64,000 nt of DNA from Streptomyces venezuelae (GCF_008642295.1 NZ_CP029190.1:744001-808000), one strand, 5' to 3'; positions 38,740 to 49,138 are shown, numbered from the stretch's first letter. The notes: generated by a model not told the origin, from the sequence alone. Program-made: numbers and translations.

Positions 38740-41406
38740 TCACGAGTGCCGGCGGCGGGCCCAGCGGCGGATCTCGTCCGTCCCCCAGACCAGCGGCGGG
38801 AAGGCCGCGATGAGGAGGACGACGTCCAGCGGCAGGGCCGCGGTGCCGAACAGGTGCTGGAGCGGGGGCGCGTAGACGAGCGCCGCGGTGAAGGCGAGTT
38901 CGAACGCGATGCCGGCGAGCAGCAGGGGGTTGGTGAAGAGGCCGATGTCCCGCAGGGCCGCGTGGTCGGTCCGGGCGGCGATGGCGGTGCCGACCTGGCA
39001 GGTGACGATGCCGGCGAAGGTGGCGGTGGTCGCGGTGAGGTAGGCGTGGTGGAGCGGGGCGCCCGGCCCGGTCGGGTCGCCGGGGTGCCAGCCCGCACGC
39101 CACAGGACGTAGAAGAACGCGGCCATGACGAGGACGGCGGAGACCGTGCCGAGCCAGCCCCAGCTGCGGACCAGCATGTCCTTGTTGATCACGCCTTGGG
39201 TACTGGGGCGGGGCGGACGGTTCATGACGCCGGGTTCGGCACGTTCACGGCCGAGGGCGAGCGCGGGGAGGGTCTCGGTGCCGAGGTCGATGGCGAGGAT
39301 CTGGAGCACGGTCAACGGCAGCGGGACGGCCCCGCCGGAGAGGGCGAACACGAGGAAGGGAACGACTTCGGGGGTGAGGTGGGCGAAGATGTAGACGATG
39401 AACTTGCGGACGTTGTCGTAGACCCGACGGCCGGATTCGACCGCCGTGACGATGGTGGCGAAATTGTCGTCCGTCAGGATCATGGTCGACGCCTCGCGGG
39501 CCACGTCCGTGCCCGAGCGCCCCATGGCCACGCCGATGTGGGCGCGGTGCAGGGCGGGGGCGTCGTTCACCCCGTCGCCGGTCATGGCGACGATCTGGCC
39601 GTGGCTCCGCAGGGCGTCGGCCACCTTCAGCTTGGTCTCGGGCGAGGAACGCGCGAAGACGATCTCGGTACCGCCCTGCCGGAGGATGTGGTCGAGGTGG
39701 TGGTCATCGACCGTCTCGGACTGGGCGATCACCCGCAGCTCCGGCTCGCCGATGCCCACGGCGCGGGCGATCGCGGCTGCCGTGGCGCCGCTGTCCCCGG
39801 TGACGATGTGCACGGTGAGGCCCGCCTCGTGGCACCGCAGGACCGCAGCCGCCACTTCCGGACGCGGCGGATCGTAGAGGCCGACCAGGCCGAGCAGGCG
39901 CAGGTCCCGCTCGGCCTGCTGCCGCCGCGCCGGTACGGCGGCACCGGCCGGCAGGTCCCGGACGGCGACGGCGAGCACCCGCATGCCCTCCGCGGCCAGC
40001 GCGTCGGCGGCGTCCTGTGGCTGCCGGGCCGGCTCTCCGCCCGCGAGCAGTGACAGGACGGCTTCCGGGGCGCCCTTGACGATGACGCGGAGGCGGCCGT
40101 GGTCCGCCGCCTGGACCACCGACATCAGGCGCAGGCGCGGGTCGAAGCGGAAGCAGGCGCGCCGTCCGGCGTCCCGGTCGGCCAGGTCCGGCGGAACGGC
40201 GTGCTGTGCGGCCCCCTCCACCAGCGCGATCTCGGTCGGGTCTCCGTGCAGCCGGCCATCGGTCTCGCGGGTCACGGTGGTGCACAGGGCCGCCGCGCCG
40301 ATGAGCTCGGCACTCCAGGGCCCGGTTTCCGTGAGGTGCCCGGGCGTCCAGAACCCGTGGAGGCGCATCTCGTTCCGCGTGAGGGTGCCGGTCTTGTCGG
40401 TGCAGATGACGTTGGTGGACCCCAGGGTCTCCACGGCGCTCAGCCGCTTGATCACCGCGCCTTGGCGGGCCAGGACCCGGACGCCGACGGCGAGGGCCAG
40501 GGTGATGGTGGGCAGCAGCCCCTCGGGCACGTTGGCCACGAGCAGGCCGATCGCGAACATCAGCGAGTCGGTCACCGGCAGCCCCACCGCCACGCCGGTC
40601 ACGAGGAACACCGCGCTCATGGCGACGGCGACCGCGGCGATGAGCCAGGCGACCTTCTTGACCTGCTTCTCCAGCGGGCTCGGGTCGCGGCGGGTGCGCT
40701 GGCTGAGGGCGGCGATCCGACCGAGCTCCGTGTGGTCACCGGTGGCGAAGACGATCGCCTGTGCCCCTCCCTCCGTGGCGCTGGTGCCGCTGAAGACGAG
40801 GTTCGGCTCCTGCAGCAGCGGAGCCGCCTGCAGACCGGGGCCGGCCACACGCTCGACGGGAGTGGATTCGCCGGTCAGCATGGACAGGTCGGCTTCGATG
40901 CCGCCCTCGGTCAGGCGGGCGTCCGCGGGTATCCGGTCGCCCTCCCCGAGGACGATGAGGTCACCGGGAACGAGATCGCGGGCGGGGACGTGCTGTGGCC
41001 GGCCGTCGCGGATCACCTGGGCCTGCGCCGGCAGGTATTGCGCCAGGGTCTCGACGGCCTTCTCGGCCTGCTGCTCCTGGACGAGGGCGAAGCCCGCGTT
41101 GACGAGGACGACCGCGATGATCGCCCAGCCGAGCACGTCGATGGCGGCGATGAAGGCGAGGGCCGCTGCCGCCCACAGCAGCAGGGCCAGGGGGTGGACC
41201 AGCTGCCGCAGGAGTTCCCGCAGGACGCTCGGCTGCGCGGTGCGACGGACCTCGTTCGGGCCGTAGACCGCCAGCCGGCGGGCGGCCTCCCGGCTCGACA
41301 GTCCCAGCGGCCCCGTGTGCAGTTCACGGCGGAGCAGGGGTAGGGGCTCAAGGGGATCCGGGGTGACGTCCCGCCCGAGTGCCGGGCCGGCCACCCGGTC
41401 AGTCAT
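38740..41406 (-). CDS. P-type cation ATPase, Na/K- or CtpF-like
   Basis: The 888-residue type II pump has an N-terminal domain ([20 protein letters not shown]), [12 protein letters not shown], a helix-4 motif [46 protein letters not shown] and [22 protein letters not shown]-terminal bundle of about six helices follows. NVPEGLLP is typical of the Na/K-type group. CtpF (Rv1997) of the DosR regulon is comparable. The ATG overlaps the stop of the preceding membrane-protein gene by eight bases. Confidence 0.93.
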   Translation of the reverse strand: MTDRVAGPALGRDVTPDPLEPLPLLRRELHTGPLGLSSREAARRLAVYGPNEVRRTAQPSVLRELLRQLVHPLALLLWAAAALAFIAAIDVLGWAIIAVVLVNAGFALVQEQQAEKAVETLAQYLPAQAQVIRDGRPQHVPARDLVPGDLIVLGEGDRIPADARLTEGGIEADLSMLTGESTPVERVAGPGLQAAPLLQEPNLVFSGTSATEGGAQAIVFATGDHTELGRIAALSQRTRRDPSPLEKQVKKVAWLIAAVAVAMSAVFLVTGVAVGLPVTDSLMFAIGLLVANVPEGLLPTITLALAVGVRVLARQGAVIKRLSAVETLGSTNVICTDKTGTLTRNEMRLHGFWTPGHLTETGPWSAELIGAAALCTTVTRETDGRLHGDPTEIALVEGAAQHAVPPDLADRDAGRRACFRFDPRLRLMSVVQAADHGRLRVIVKGAPEAVLSLLAGGEPARQPQDAADALAAEGMRVLAVAVRDLPAGAAVPARRQQAERDLRLLGLVGLYDPPRPEVAAAVLRCHEAGLTVHIVTGDSGATAAAIARAVGIGEPELRVIAQSETVDDHHLDHILRQGGTEIVFARSSPETKLKVADALRSHGQIVAMTGDGVNDAPALHRAHIGVAMGRSGTDVAREASTMILTDDNFATIVTAVESGRRVYDNVRKFIVYIFAHLTPEVVPFLVFALSGGAVPLPLTVLQILAIDLGTETLPALALGRERAEPGVMNRPPRPSTQGVINKDMLVRSWGWLGTVSAVLVMAAFFYVLWRAGWHPGDPTGPGAPLHHAYLTATTATFAGIVTCQVGTAIAARTDHAALRDIGLFTNPLLLAGIAFELAFTAALVYAPPLQHLFGTAALPLDVVLLIAAFPPLVWGTDEIRRWARRRHS

Positions 41407-41995
41407 CGTCCGCTCCCTGATCGGGGCGCAGGCGGCCGGTCCAGACGGGTTCGACGTCCTCCCACTCGGCTTCCCACGCCCGGGCACTGCGTGCGTCGAC
41501 GGTCCGCAGACCGATACGGACGAGGAAACCCGACACCAGCAGGGTTGCGGTGAACGCCACCGTGCCCAGACCGAATGCCTCCAGCGCGATCCCGGCCGTG
41601 CCGCGGGGCGCCGAGGCGACGCTGCCGTGGTCGTCGACCCACACGCGCACGCTGTCCCCCTTGCGTGCGTTCGCCGGTACGGGGACGGTGCCGGCGTGCG
41701 CGCGGCCCGGCGGATACTGCCAGTCGGCGGGGGCGACGGTGATGGTCCGCTGTCCCGGTCGGTCGCCGGCCCGGTAGGTGGTCTCGCCGACCGTGACGGC
41801 CGCTACGGAGTGCCGGTGGCGTGCGACCTCCTCGGCGGCGCGCCCGGCCTCGGTCCAGGCGTTCCGTCCCACGACGACACCGCAGATCACGGCGATCAGG
41901 CAGGCCACGGCGAAGGCAGCGTGCAGACGGCCGCGGGTGCGGTCGGCCTTTCGCCGCAGCGGGTTGCCACCCCGTTCCGGTGTCCGGTCGTGCAT
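41399..41995 (-). CDS. Rv1733c-like two-helix membrane protein
   Basis: The 198-residue protein has a cytoplasmic N-terminus, a transmembrane segment near residues 25-47 ([20 protein letters not shown]), an external domain of about 90 residues and a second helix near 140-165 ([20 protein letters not shown]). An acidic C-terminus follows. The layout matches the DosR-regulon protein Rv1733c, whose function is unknown. Overlap with the ATPase gene suggests it may assist that pump. Confidence 0.8.
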   Translation of the reverse strand: MHDRTPERGGNPLRRKADRTRGRLHAAFAVACLIAVICGVVVGRNAWTEAGRAAEEVARHRHSVAAVTVGETTYRAGDRPGQRTITVAPADWQYPPGRAHAGTVPVPANARKGDSVRVWVDDHGSVASAPRGTAGIALEAFGLGTVAFTATLLVSGFLVRIGLRTVDARSARAWEAEWEDVEPVWTGRLRPDQGADDD

Positions 41996-42039
41996 GGCGC
42001 ACCTCCGCCCTGCGTTGCCGGCGAGCCGGGCCGTCGCGC

Positions 42040-42540
42040 TCAGGCGGCGGTGAGCTCGGCGCTGATGTGGTGGGCCCACTCCTGGATGCGCCCGGGGTCG
42101 CGATAGTCCCCGCCCTTGCCCTGCCGGAGCATCGACCGGGCGAGGAGGCCGGGGGTGCGGGCCGTGATGCTGCCGCCGAAGGTCTTGTGCTCACGTGCGC
42201 CGATGAGCTGCATCTGCCGGGCGACGGCGGGAACCGGGGGAATGTCGCGCTCCTCGGCCGAGCGGTCGAGGGGGCCGCTGCTGAACAGCCACACCGGGCG
42301 GTGCCGGAGGGACTCGGCGTTGCGTTCGGCGCAGCGCTTGGCCTTGCCGCTCCAGTGGCCCGCGTAGAGGGCGCCGCCGAGGACGACGGCGTCGTAGCCG
42401 CGGACATCGCGGACACCGTCGGCGGGCAGCACGACGGCCTCGAGGCCGTCCTCGGACAGCGTCCGGCCGATCTGCTCGGCGATGCCTGCGGTGCCGCCGT
42501 GCTTGGTCCCGTAGGCGACCAGGACTCGCTTGGTGGTCAT
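42040..42540 (-). CDS. flavodoxin-domain protein (copy 2)
   Basis: The 166-residue protein is closely similar to the product at 21261: VLVAYGTKHGGTAGIAEQIG, YDAVVLGGALYAGHWSGKAK, WLFSSGPLDRSAEERDIPPV and IQEWAHHISAEL. The FMN phosphate loop is intact. The island palindrome GGGACCATTCGGCCC lies 90 bases upstream, inside the 3' end of the PEP synthase gene. It may share the electron partner of its paralog. Confidence 0.86.
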   Translation of the reverse strand: MTTKRVLVAYGTKHGGTAGIAEQIGRTLSEDGLEAVVLPADGVRDVRGYDAVVLGGALYAGHWSGKAKRCAERNAESLRHRPVWLFSSGPLDRSAEERDIPPVPAVARQMQLIGAREHKTFGGSITARTPGLLARSMLRQGKGGDYRDPGRIQEWAHHISAELTAA

Positions 42541-42583
42541 GGCCGTGCCTCCTTGTCTCCCCTTGAGCGGGCTGAAGCCACTG

Positions 42584-45025
42584 TCACGCGGCCGGCGGCG
42601 GCTCCGCTTGGGTCGGACGGTTCCCGGCAGGGACCATTCGGCCCTCTCCGTGCCCGTGCTCCTCGGCCGCTGCCACGTGCTGCTTGACGGCGGCGAAGCT
42701 GTCCGGGGCCACGGAGACGGAGTCGATCCCGGCGTGGACGAGGAAGGCGGCGAAGGCGGGGTCGTCGCTGGGACGCTGACCGCACAGGCCCACAGGACGC
42801 CCTGCGGCCTGGGCCTGTGGGACGAGCATCCGGATGAGGCCGGTGACGGCCGGGTCGTTCTCGTCGAACACCTCGGCGAGGGCTTCGGAGTCCCGGTCGA
42901 CGCCGAGGGTGAGCTGGGTGAGGTCGTTGCTGCCGATGGAGAAACCGTCGAAGCGTGCCGCGAAGTCCTGGGCGAGGAGGATGTTGGCGGGGATCTCCGC
43001 CATCACGTAGACCTTGAGGCCGTTCTCGCCCCGGCGGAGTCCCTCCGCCGCCATCACGTCGAGCACCCGGTCGGCTTCCCGGAGGGTGCGGCAGAAGGGG
43101 ATCATGATGATGACGTTGGTCAGGCCCATCTCGTCGCGCACCCGGCGCAGGGCCCGGCATTCGAGGGCGAAGCCGTCGCGGTAGCCGTCGCTGTAGTAGC
43201 GGCTGGCACCTCGCCAGCCGATCATCGGGTTGGCCTCCACCGGCTCGAAGGGCCTGCCGCCCAGCAGCTTGGCGTACTCGTTGGTCTTGAAGTCGCTGGT
43301 GCGGACGACGACCGGGTCGGGCCAGCGGGAGGCGGCGATCCGGGCGATGCCGTACGCCAGGCGGTCGGTGAAGCAGGCGGTGCGGTCGAGGTATCCCTCG
43401 GTGAGCTGGTCGACGGCGCAGCGGTCGGCGGCGTCCAGGCGGTCGGGGTGCAGGAGAGCCATGGGGTGGACTTTGACCTGGTGGGCGACGATGAACTCCA
43501 GGCGGGCCAGGCCCACACCGTCGGCCGGCAGCCGCCACCAGCGGAAGGCCGCCGACGGGTCGGCGAGGTTGAGCATCACCCGGGTCCGTGTGGCGGGCAG
43601 CGCGGCCAGGTCGGTCTCGGTCTCCTCGTACGGCAACAGGCCCGCGTACACCTTGCCGCGGCTGCCTTCCGTGCACGAGACGGTGGTGTGGTCGCCATCG
43701 TGCAGGACTTCGGTGGCGTTCCCGGTGCCGACGACGGCCGGCACGCCGAGTTCCCGGCTGACGATCGCCGCGTGGGAGGTGCGGCCTCCGTGATCGGTGA
43801 CGATCGCCGCGGCCCGCTTCATGATCGGTTCCCAGTCGGGGTCGGTGATCGAGGTGACGAGTACGGCACCCGCGGGAAAGCGGTCCAGTTCGACGGGGGT
43901 GTCCAGCAGCCGTACCGGTCCGGCACCGACGGCCTCGCCGACCGCGATGCCTTCCGCAAGGACCTTGCCGGGGGCTCCGGTGAGGCGGCAGCGGCGCAGT
44001 GTCGTGGCACGTCGGCGGGACTGGACGGTCTCCGGCCGGGCCTGGACGATCGCCAGGCCGCCGGTGATCCCGTCCTTGGCCCATTCCAGGTCCATCGGGC
44101 AGCCGTAGTGCTCCTCGACGGCGACGGCCCATTCGGCGAGCTGCCGTACCTCGGCGTCGGTCAGGACGCGTCGGGCCTGCTCCTCGGCGGTGGTGTCCAC
44201 GGTGTCCGTGAGTCCGTGCACGGCGTAGACGGCCTTGCGGCGCTTGGCGCCGACGCGCACGTCGATGACGGGGTTCAGGACCGGGTCCTTGAGGGAGGGC
44301 TTGAAGACGGTGTATTCGTCAGGGTCGGTCTGCCCGCTGACCACGGTCTCACCGAGCCCCCAGGCCGCGCTGACCACGACGACCCCGGGGAAGCCGCTCT
44401 CGGGGTCCAGGGTGAAGATCACCCCGGCGCCGGCCAGGTCGGAACGGACCATCACCTGGACACCGACGGAGAGCGCGACCCGCAGGTGGTCGAAGCCCAT
44501 CCGCTCGCGGTAGTCGATGGCCCGGTCGGTGTAGAGGGAGGCGAAACAGTGACGTACGGCATCCAGCAGCTGTTCGGTGCCGCGCACGTTCAGGTAGGTC
44601 TCCTGCTGGCCCGCGAAGCTGGCCTCGGGCAGGTCCTCGGCCGTGGCGCTGCTGCGCACGGCGACCTCGGGCTCGGGCCGGCCCACCGCGCGGCCCAGTT
44701 CTTCGTACGCGGCGGCGATGCCGTCCCGGAGTGCCTCGGGCAGCGGTGCGGCCGTGATCAAAGACCGGATCGCCTCGCCGACGTCCTCCAGCGCGGCGCC
44801 GTCGTGGAACCGGTCGAGCTGTTCCTCGATGCGGGTGCGCAGCCCGTGCCGGTCAAGTAGCTCTCCGTAGGCTTCGGCGGTCGTGGCGAAGCCTGGCGGT
44901 ACGGTTACGCCGGACGAGGCCAGCTGAACGATCAGCTCGCCCAGTGAGGCGTTCTTCCCGCCCACGCGGCTGACGTCGTTGCGGCAGAGCTGGGTGAACG
45001 GAATGACGCGTCGCGTGCTGTTCAT
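42584..45025 (-). CDS. ppsA: phosphoenolpyruvate synthase
   Basis: The 813-residue enzyme converts pyruvate and ATP to PEP, AMP and phosphate. It has the N-terminal nucleotide-binding domain (VGGKNASLGELIVQL, VRSSATAEDLPEASFAGQQE, SAAWGLGETVVSGQ) and the swivelling domain with the catalytic histidine (TDHGGRTSHAAIVSRELGVP). A C-terminal TIM barrel follows with PMIGWRGASRYYS, YVMAEIPANILLAQD, IGSNDLTQLTLGVDRDS and GLCGQRPSD. PEP supply fits a gluconeogenic role when sugars are short. It lies alone, 440 bases after the universal stress gene. Confidence 0.94.
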   Translation of the reverse strand: MNSTRRVIPFTQLCRNDVSRVGGKNASLGELIVQLASSGVTVPPGFATTAEAYGELLDRHGLRTRIEEQLDRFHDGAALEDVGEAIRSLITAAPLPEALRDGIAAAYEELGRAVGRPEPEVAVRSSATAEDLPEASFAGQQETYLNVRGTEQLLDAVRHCFASLYTDRAIDYRERMGFDHLRVALSVGVQVMVRSDLAGAGVIFTLDPESGFPGVVVVSAAWGLGETVVSGQTDPDEYTVFKPSLKDPVLNPVIDVRVGAKRRKAVYAVHGLTDTVDTTAEEQARRVLTDAEVRQLAEWAVAVEEHYGCPMDLEWAKDGITGGLAIVQARPETVQSRRRATTLRRCRLTGAPGKVLAEGIAVGEAVGAGPVRLLDTPVELDRFPAGAVLVTSITDPDWEPIMKRAAAIVTDHGGRTSHAAIVSRELGVPAVVGTGNATEVLHDGDHTTVSCTEGSRGKVYAGLLPYEETETDLAALPATRTRVMLNLADPSAAFRWWRLPADGVGLARLEFIVAHQVKVHPMALLHPDRLDAADRCAVDQLTEGYLDRTACFTDRLAYGIARIAASRWPDPVVVRTSDFKTNEYAKLLGGRPFEPVEANPMIGWRGASRYYSDGYRDGFALECRALRRVRDEMGLTNVIIMIPFCRTLREADRVLDVMAAEGLRRGENGLKVYVMAEIPANILLAQDFAARFDGFSIGSNDLTQLTLGVDRDSEALAEVFDENDPAVTGLIRMLVPQAQAAGRPVGLCGQRPSDDPAFAAFLVHAGIDSVSVAPDSFAAVKQHVAAAEEHGHGEGRMVPAGNRPTQAEPPPAA
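42630..42644. promoter_or_regulatory. candidate island operator inside ppsA 3' end
   Basis: GGGACCATTCGGCCC lies within the last codons of ppsA, 90 bases upstream of the flavodoxin start at 42540. A looser copy, GGGTCGGACGGTTCCC, is adjacent at 42610-42625. The position suggests that the flavodoxin, Rv1733c-like and ATPase genes have their own regulated promoter. Confidence 0.5.
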
Positions 45026-45059
45026 GACGTCCTCCGGGCCTGCGGGGCGGTGCGGGTGC

Positions 45060-45155
45060 TCAGTACGGCAGGGGACGGCCGGACGGTGTGCGCAGGTCCA
45101 GCGGGGCAGGCTTGTGGGGCTGCTTCGGCCGGGTCTGGATCCGTGTGCGCTGCAT
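45060..45155 (-). CDS. possible 31-residue basic leader peptide
   Basis: The short frame reads MQRTRIQTRPKQPHKPAPLD and ends TPSGRPLPY. It lies between the operator-like site and ppsA on the same strand, its stop 35 bases from the ppsA start. Only a weak ribosome site (AAGCGGGTG) precedes it. The proline/arginine content is what a random GC-rich frame can give, so this is a guess. Confidence 0.25.
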   Translation of the reverse strand: MQRTRIQTRPKQPHKPAPLDLRTPSGRPLPY

Positions 45156-45255
45156 CGTGGTCACCCGCTTCGGGAAACGGCGCCTTGAGCGGCGTCCGGG
45201 TTCCACGATCACGCCGCGCCCCACCCCGCACGCAGTGCCGAGCGGGCCAGGGTGC

Positions 45256-45270
45256 GGGGCCGATCGGCCC
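45256..45270. promoter_or_regulatory. candidate island operator
   Basis: GGGGCCGATCGGCCC has a fully symmetric core (GGCCGATCGGCC) and lies between ppsA and the universal stress gene at 45470. Which gene it serves is unclear; ppsA is the one reading away from it on the minus strand. Confidence 0.5.
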
Positions 45271-45469
45271 ACGGGTACCGATGGGGCGGGCTCGCCACTG
45301 ACCTCGGCGTCCTCTCTGCCCATCAGGCCGCAAGAGAGCACTGCACCGTGGACGCTCCGCCGCGCGAACTCAGGCAGTGACGGGCTTCCACGGCCTCGGT
45401 GGGCGGGCATGCCGAAGCCCGGCCGCACGCAGCGCAAGGCCACCGCTGCCCGCGACGGCAGGGCGGAAT

Positions 45470-45919
45470 CTACCCGGTGGACAGGTCCGGGCGGACGATG
45501 GTCACCGGGCACGGGGCGTGCAGGGCCACCTGCTGGCTCACCGAACCGAGCAGGGCACGACGGAATCCGCCGCGCCCGCGGCTGCCCACGACCAGCATGT
45601 CGGCTCCCTTGGCCGCGTCCACCAGGACCTCGGCCGGGTGGCCGTGCACCAGGCGCTGGTGCACCAGGGCGGCGCCGTCCTCGCCGAGTACGGTGCGGAC
45701 CTCTTCGACCAGGAGCCTTTCCGCCTCTTCCTCGTCGAACGAGGCATCCACTGCCGGGGCCGACCACGATGCTTCGCCGGGGACCTCCCAGGCCGTGACC
45801 GCCTCCGCCTTCCCGCCGACCAGGCCGGCGTACCGTACCGCCCAGCGCAGTGCGGCCTGGGAGGAGGGCGATCCGTCTACGCCCACCACGATCCGCGGGG
45901 CCTCATCCTGCGTGTCCAT
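45470..45919 (-). CDS. universal stress protein, single domain
   Basis: The 149-residue protein has one UspA domain: RIVVGVDGSPSSQAALRWAV at the start and the complete ATP-binding loop GSRGRGGFRRALLGSVSQQV near the end, followed by HAPCPVTIVRPD. The ATG at 45919 fits GGAAGG at ten bases. A GTG at 45928 would add three residues. It is the only single-domain Usp in the island and probably binds ATP. Confidence 0.9.
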   Translation of the reverse strand: MDTQDEAPRIVVGVDGSPSSQAALRWAVRYAGLVGGKAEAVTAWEVPGEASWSAPAVDASFDEEEAERLLVEEVRTVLGEDGAALVHQRLVHGHPAEVLVDAAKGADMLVVGSRGRGGFRRALLGSVSQQVALHAPCPVTIVRPDLSTG

Positions 45920-45986
45920 GCCCTTCACCCCTTCCGACTCTCTACGTCCAGCGTGTGCGAGTCACGGACGCACCGCCACGCGAGCG

Positions 45987-48386
45987 TCAGCCCGTGGGCA
46001 GGCGGAACCACCGTTCCCGGCCGGCGGCGACCTGCTCGCGCCGGCCGCCCGGAAGGACCAGGGGTACCGGGCCGAGGAGCGACGGCGGGACGCGGACGCC
46101 CAGTCGGCCCGGCCGGAACCGGATGCGGATGTCACGGTGGCCGAGGTAGGAGACGGAGAACGCGGAGCCGGGGATCTCGGAGAGCGGCATCGGGTCGATG
46201 TGCAGGCCGTCGGTGGCGGGGTCGAGTCCGACGATGCCGCGTTCGACGAGGTCGAGGGTGCCGGCCATGGCGCCGAGGTGGATCCCTTCGCCGGTGGTTC
46301 CGCCCTGGACGTCCGTGATGTCGCCGAGCAGGGCTTCCCGGCAGTACCGCCAGGCGTCCGGGCCCTGCTGACGGGCGAGGACCCAGCCGTGGACGAGGCT
46401 GCTGAGCGTGGAGCCGTGGCAGGTCCGGCGGAGGTGGTATGCGACCGTCCTCGCCCAGAGCGCGTCGTCGAGGACGTAGCCGAGACGGGCGAACAGCCGG
46501 GCGAGTTCCGCGGGGCGGAAGAGGTATCCGAGCATGAGGGTGTCGGCCTGCTTGGACGCCTGGTAGCGGTTGGGGGTGTCGCCTTCGGCCTCCAGGATGC
46601 GGTCGAGGCGGCGGATGTCGTGGTAGCGGGCGCGGTACGCGTCCCAGTCGAGTTCGGCGAGGTCGCCGTAGCCGTGGAACTGGCTGATCACATCACGGTG
46701 GAAGGGGACGTACATGCGGTGCGAGATCTCCTCCCACACGGCAAGATCGTCCGCGCCGAGGCCGAGGTTCGCGTGGAGCTGGGCGCGTCGGGCGGCCGAC
46801 AGCTCCTGGTCCAGGTCGAGGGCGCGGGCGAGCACCCAGGCCGCGGTGACGTTGGTGTACGCGTTGTCGTCGATGCCGGGCACGGCGGCGCCCGGGTAGG
46901 CGTCGTGGTACTCGTCCGGGCCGACGACGCCGCGGATCCGGTAGCGGCCCAGGCTCTCGTCCCAGTCCGCGGAGTCGGCCCAGAAGTGAGCTATGTGCAG
47001 GAGGAGTTCGGCGCCCTGACCGTGCATGAAGCCGGTGTCGCCGGTGGCGAGACCGTACTGCCAGACGTTCCAGGCGATGGCCGAGTTCACGTGGTGCTGG
47101 AGGCGGGAGTGGTCGGGCAACCAGCGGCCGGAGCGGGGGTTGAGGTGCACCCGCTGTGTCTCCTCCGCGCCGGAACTGCCGCTCTGCCAGGGGAACATCG
47201 CCCCTCTGACACCTCCCCGGCGCGCCGCCTCCAGGGCTGCGGGCAGCCTCCGATGCCGGTACATCAGCAGCGCGCGGGCGGTCTCGGGGAAGTGGAGGGC
47301 GAGGTAGGGCAGGACGAACAGTTCGTCCCAGAAGACGTGGCCCCGGTACGCCTCGCCGTGGAGGCCCCGTGCGGGGACGCCGGTGTCGAGTTCGGCGGTG
47401 TGCGGCGAGAGGGTCTGCAGGACATGGAAGGCGTGGAGGCGCAGGATCCTGCCACTCTCCCCTGCCGTCATCAACTCCCCTTCGTTCCAGATGCGTTGCC
47501 AGGACGCCCGGTGGGATGCCAGCAGGGTGGGGAAGTCCGGAGCCCGGCCTGCGTACTCGATGCTGTGTCGCACGGGGTCGGCGAGAGGGCGGTCGAGCGA
47601 ACTGAACAGGGCAGCGGTCTTCACCACCACGACCGGCCGCCCACGCCGGATGGGCATGGCGGACCTCTGTGTCGCAGTGCCGGCCGTGCACCGCCTGTCG
47701 ACATACGTCAACGGCCGCGAGGACGTCCGGACCGCGAGCCCGATCCGTACCCGGGAGGCCGATGTCGTACAGGACAGCCAGGCGACGCCTTCCGCTTCCA
47801 CTCCCGCCCGGTGGGCGACGAGATGGCCTCCGGCAAGGGCTCGATAGCGGTCCACACCGGCGTTGGTGACCTCGCCGTCGAGCACGGACTCGACCTCGAT
47901 CCGCCCCCTCCAGCCGTACGCGGTGAAGACGGTGCGCTGCGCGGCCAGGTACGGGTCGCCCATGTGGACGAGGCGGGTATGGGTCACACCCAGTCGGCGG
48001 CCTTCGGCATCGTGGAAGAGCATGCGACGGGTGAGCGTTCCGGTGCGCAGGTCCAGCGAGACGTGGCAGTGGCGCAGCGTCGGGTGGTCAGGGGTGAGCC
48101 AGTCGCCGGGCGGCGCGCCGTCGGGCAGGCAGCGGTAGCGCAGGGCGGTCCAGTCCGGCAGGCGGACCATGTCCTCGTTGGAGACCGCGCGCCCGGCGAC
48201 GATGGACGTCAGCCGGTTGTAGCAGCCGGCCAGGTAGGTGGCCGGGTAGTGGACTGCGCCGGCGGTGCTCTCGGGGGCCGCGCCCCGGGTGGCGAAGCGG
48301 CCGTTGCCGAGGGTGCACAGGGACTCGACCAGCCTCTCGGTCTTGGGGTCGTAGCGGTGGTACTCCCAGTGCCGGAACGTGTTCAC
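45987..48386 (-). CDS. GH65 disaccharide phosphorylase
   Basis: The 799-residue protein is a glycoside hydrolase family 65 enzyme, a group that phosphorolyses maltose, trehalose, kojibiose or nigerose to beta-glucose 1-phosphate and glucose. The N-terminal beta-sandwich has ESLCTLGNGRFATRGAAPES. The (alpha/alpha)6 domain shows HVFWDELFVLPYLALHFPET, GAMFPWQSGSSGAEET, the general-acid motif VVGPDEYHDAYPG, DDNAYTNVTAAW and the phosphate-site region QASKQADTLMLGYL. The GTG start overlaps the HAD stop. The HAD partner would convert beta-glucose 1-phosphate to glucose 6-phosphate. The disaccharide is not determined. Confidence 0.9.
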   Translation of the reverse strand: MNTFRHWEYHRYDPKTERLVESLCTLGNGRFATRGAAPESTAGAVHYPATYLAGCYNRLTSIVAGRAVSNEDMVRLPDWTALRYRCLPDGAPPGDWLTPDHPTLRHCHVSLDLRTGTLTRRMLFHDAEGRRLGVTHTRLVHMGDPYLAAQRTVFTAYGWRGRIEVESVLDGEVTNAGVDRYRALAGGHLVAHRAGVEAEGVAWLSCTTSASRVRIGLAVRTSSRPLTYVDRRCTAGTATQRSAMPIRRGRPVVVVKTAALFSSLDRPLADPVRHSIEYAGRAPDFPTLLASHRASWQRIWNEGELMTAGESGRILRLHAFHVLQTLSPHTAELDTGVPARGLHGEAYRGHVFWDELFVLPYLALHFPETARALLMYRHRRLPAALEAARRGGVRGAMFPWQSGSSGAEETQRVHLNPRSGRWLPDHSRLQHHVNSAIAWNVWQYGLATGDTGFMHGQGAELLLHIAHFWADSADWDESLGRYRIRGVVGPDEYHDAYPGAAVPGIDDNAYTNVTAAWVLARALDLDQELSAARRAQLHANLGLGADDLAVWEEISHRMYVPFHRDVISQFHGYGDLAELDWDAYRARYHDIRRLDRILEAEGDTPNRYQASKQADTLMLGYLFRPAELARLFARLGYVLDDALWARTVAYHLRRTCHGSTLSSLVHGWVLARQQGPDAWRYCREALLGDITDVQGGTTGEGIHLGAMAGTLDLVERGIVGLDPATDGLHIDPMPLSEIPGSAFSVSYLGHRDIRIRFRPGRLGVRVPPSLLGPVPLVLPGGRREQVAAGRERWFRLPTG

Positions 48387-49138
48387 GGCCGGCGCCCGTC
48401 GAGCGCGGCGGGCAGACCACCGAGATCCGGCATCACGAGGTGGGCTCCGTGCGCACGCAGGGCGTCCGCACCGTCCGGGCCGCCGTCGCGGGCGAGTCCC
48501 ACAACCAGGCGGAAGCGGCCTCGGCGTCCCGCTTCGACGCCGACGAGCGCGTCCTCCACCACGGCGGAGTACTGAGGGCCGACGCCGAGCCGGTCGGCCG
48601 CCTCGAGGAAGAGGGCGGGGTCGGGCTTGCCCGGAAGGGCCAGCACATCCGCATCGTTTCCGTCCACGACGGCGTCGAGTGAGCCGACGAGGCCCGCGGA
48701 TTCGAGGAGGGAGCGGGCGTGCCGCGAGGCCGACACAGCCGCGCATCCGACCTGCATCTCCCGCAGGCGGAAGAGCGCGGGGCGGACATCGTCGAAGGCC
48801 TCCACGCCTTCGGCCCGCACCGTCCGGGAGAAGATCTGCTCCTTGCGGGCGGCGACTGCGTGCACGGTGCCGCAACCCGGCGGATCCCCGGACGTTCCGA
48901 CGGGGAGGCCGATGCGGCGTGCGGCGAGGAAGGCGCGGGCACCGTCCAGCCGGGACCGCCCGTCCACCAGATCACGGTAGTCGTGAACGGGGTCGAAGGG
49001 GCGCGGCCGTTCCCCGGTGAGCCGTCCCCACGCGGCGAGGCAGCCGTCGAAGGCCTCCTTCCAGGCGGCGGCGTGCCGGGCCGCCGTGGCGAGGAGGACT
49101 CCGTCGGTGTCGAAGACGACGGCGCGCACCACGGCCAT
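48383..49138 (-). CDS. HAD phosphatase/phosphomutase, beta-phosphoglucomutase-like
   Basis: The 251-residue protein has the HAD motifs AVVFDTDGVLLATAARHAAA (nucleophile and acid/base aspartates), a helical cap, AVSASRHARSLLE, LPGKPDPALFLEAA with the lysine, and VVEDALVGVEAGRRG. Beside a GH65 phosphorylase it is most likely the beta-phosphoglucomutase that feeds glucose into glycolysis. Its start shares one base with the stop of the upstream HTH-flavin gene (TGATG). Confidence 0.87.
   Translation of the reverse strand: MAVVRAVVFDTDGVLLATAARHAAAWKEAFDGCLAAWGRLTGERPRPFDPVHDYRDLVDGRSRLDGARAFLAARRIGLPVGTSGDPPGCGTVHAVAARKEQIFSRTVRAEGVEAFDDVRPALFRLREMQVGCAAVSASRHARSLLESAGLVGSLDAVVDGNDADVLALPGKPDPALFLEAADRLGVGPQYSAVVEDALVGVEAGRRGRFRLVVGLARDGGPDGADALRAHGAHLVMPDLGGLPAALDGRRP

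Larger units (their letters stand above)
45026..45469. other. long ppsA leader region with operator-like site
   Basis: These 444 bases hold no confident gene. GGGGCCGATCGGCCC at 45256-45270 matches the island palindrome but is 231 bases before the ppsA start, so the ppsA transcript may have a long leader. A possible 31-residue basic peptide on the minus strand is listed separately. Confidence 0.45.
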
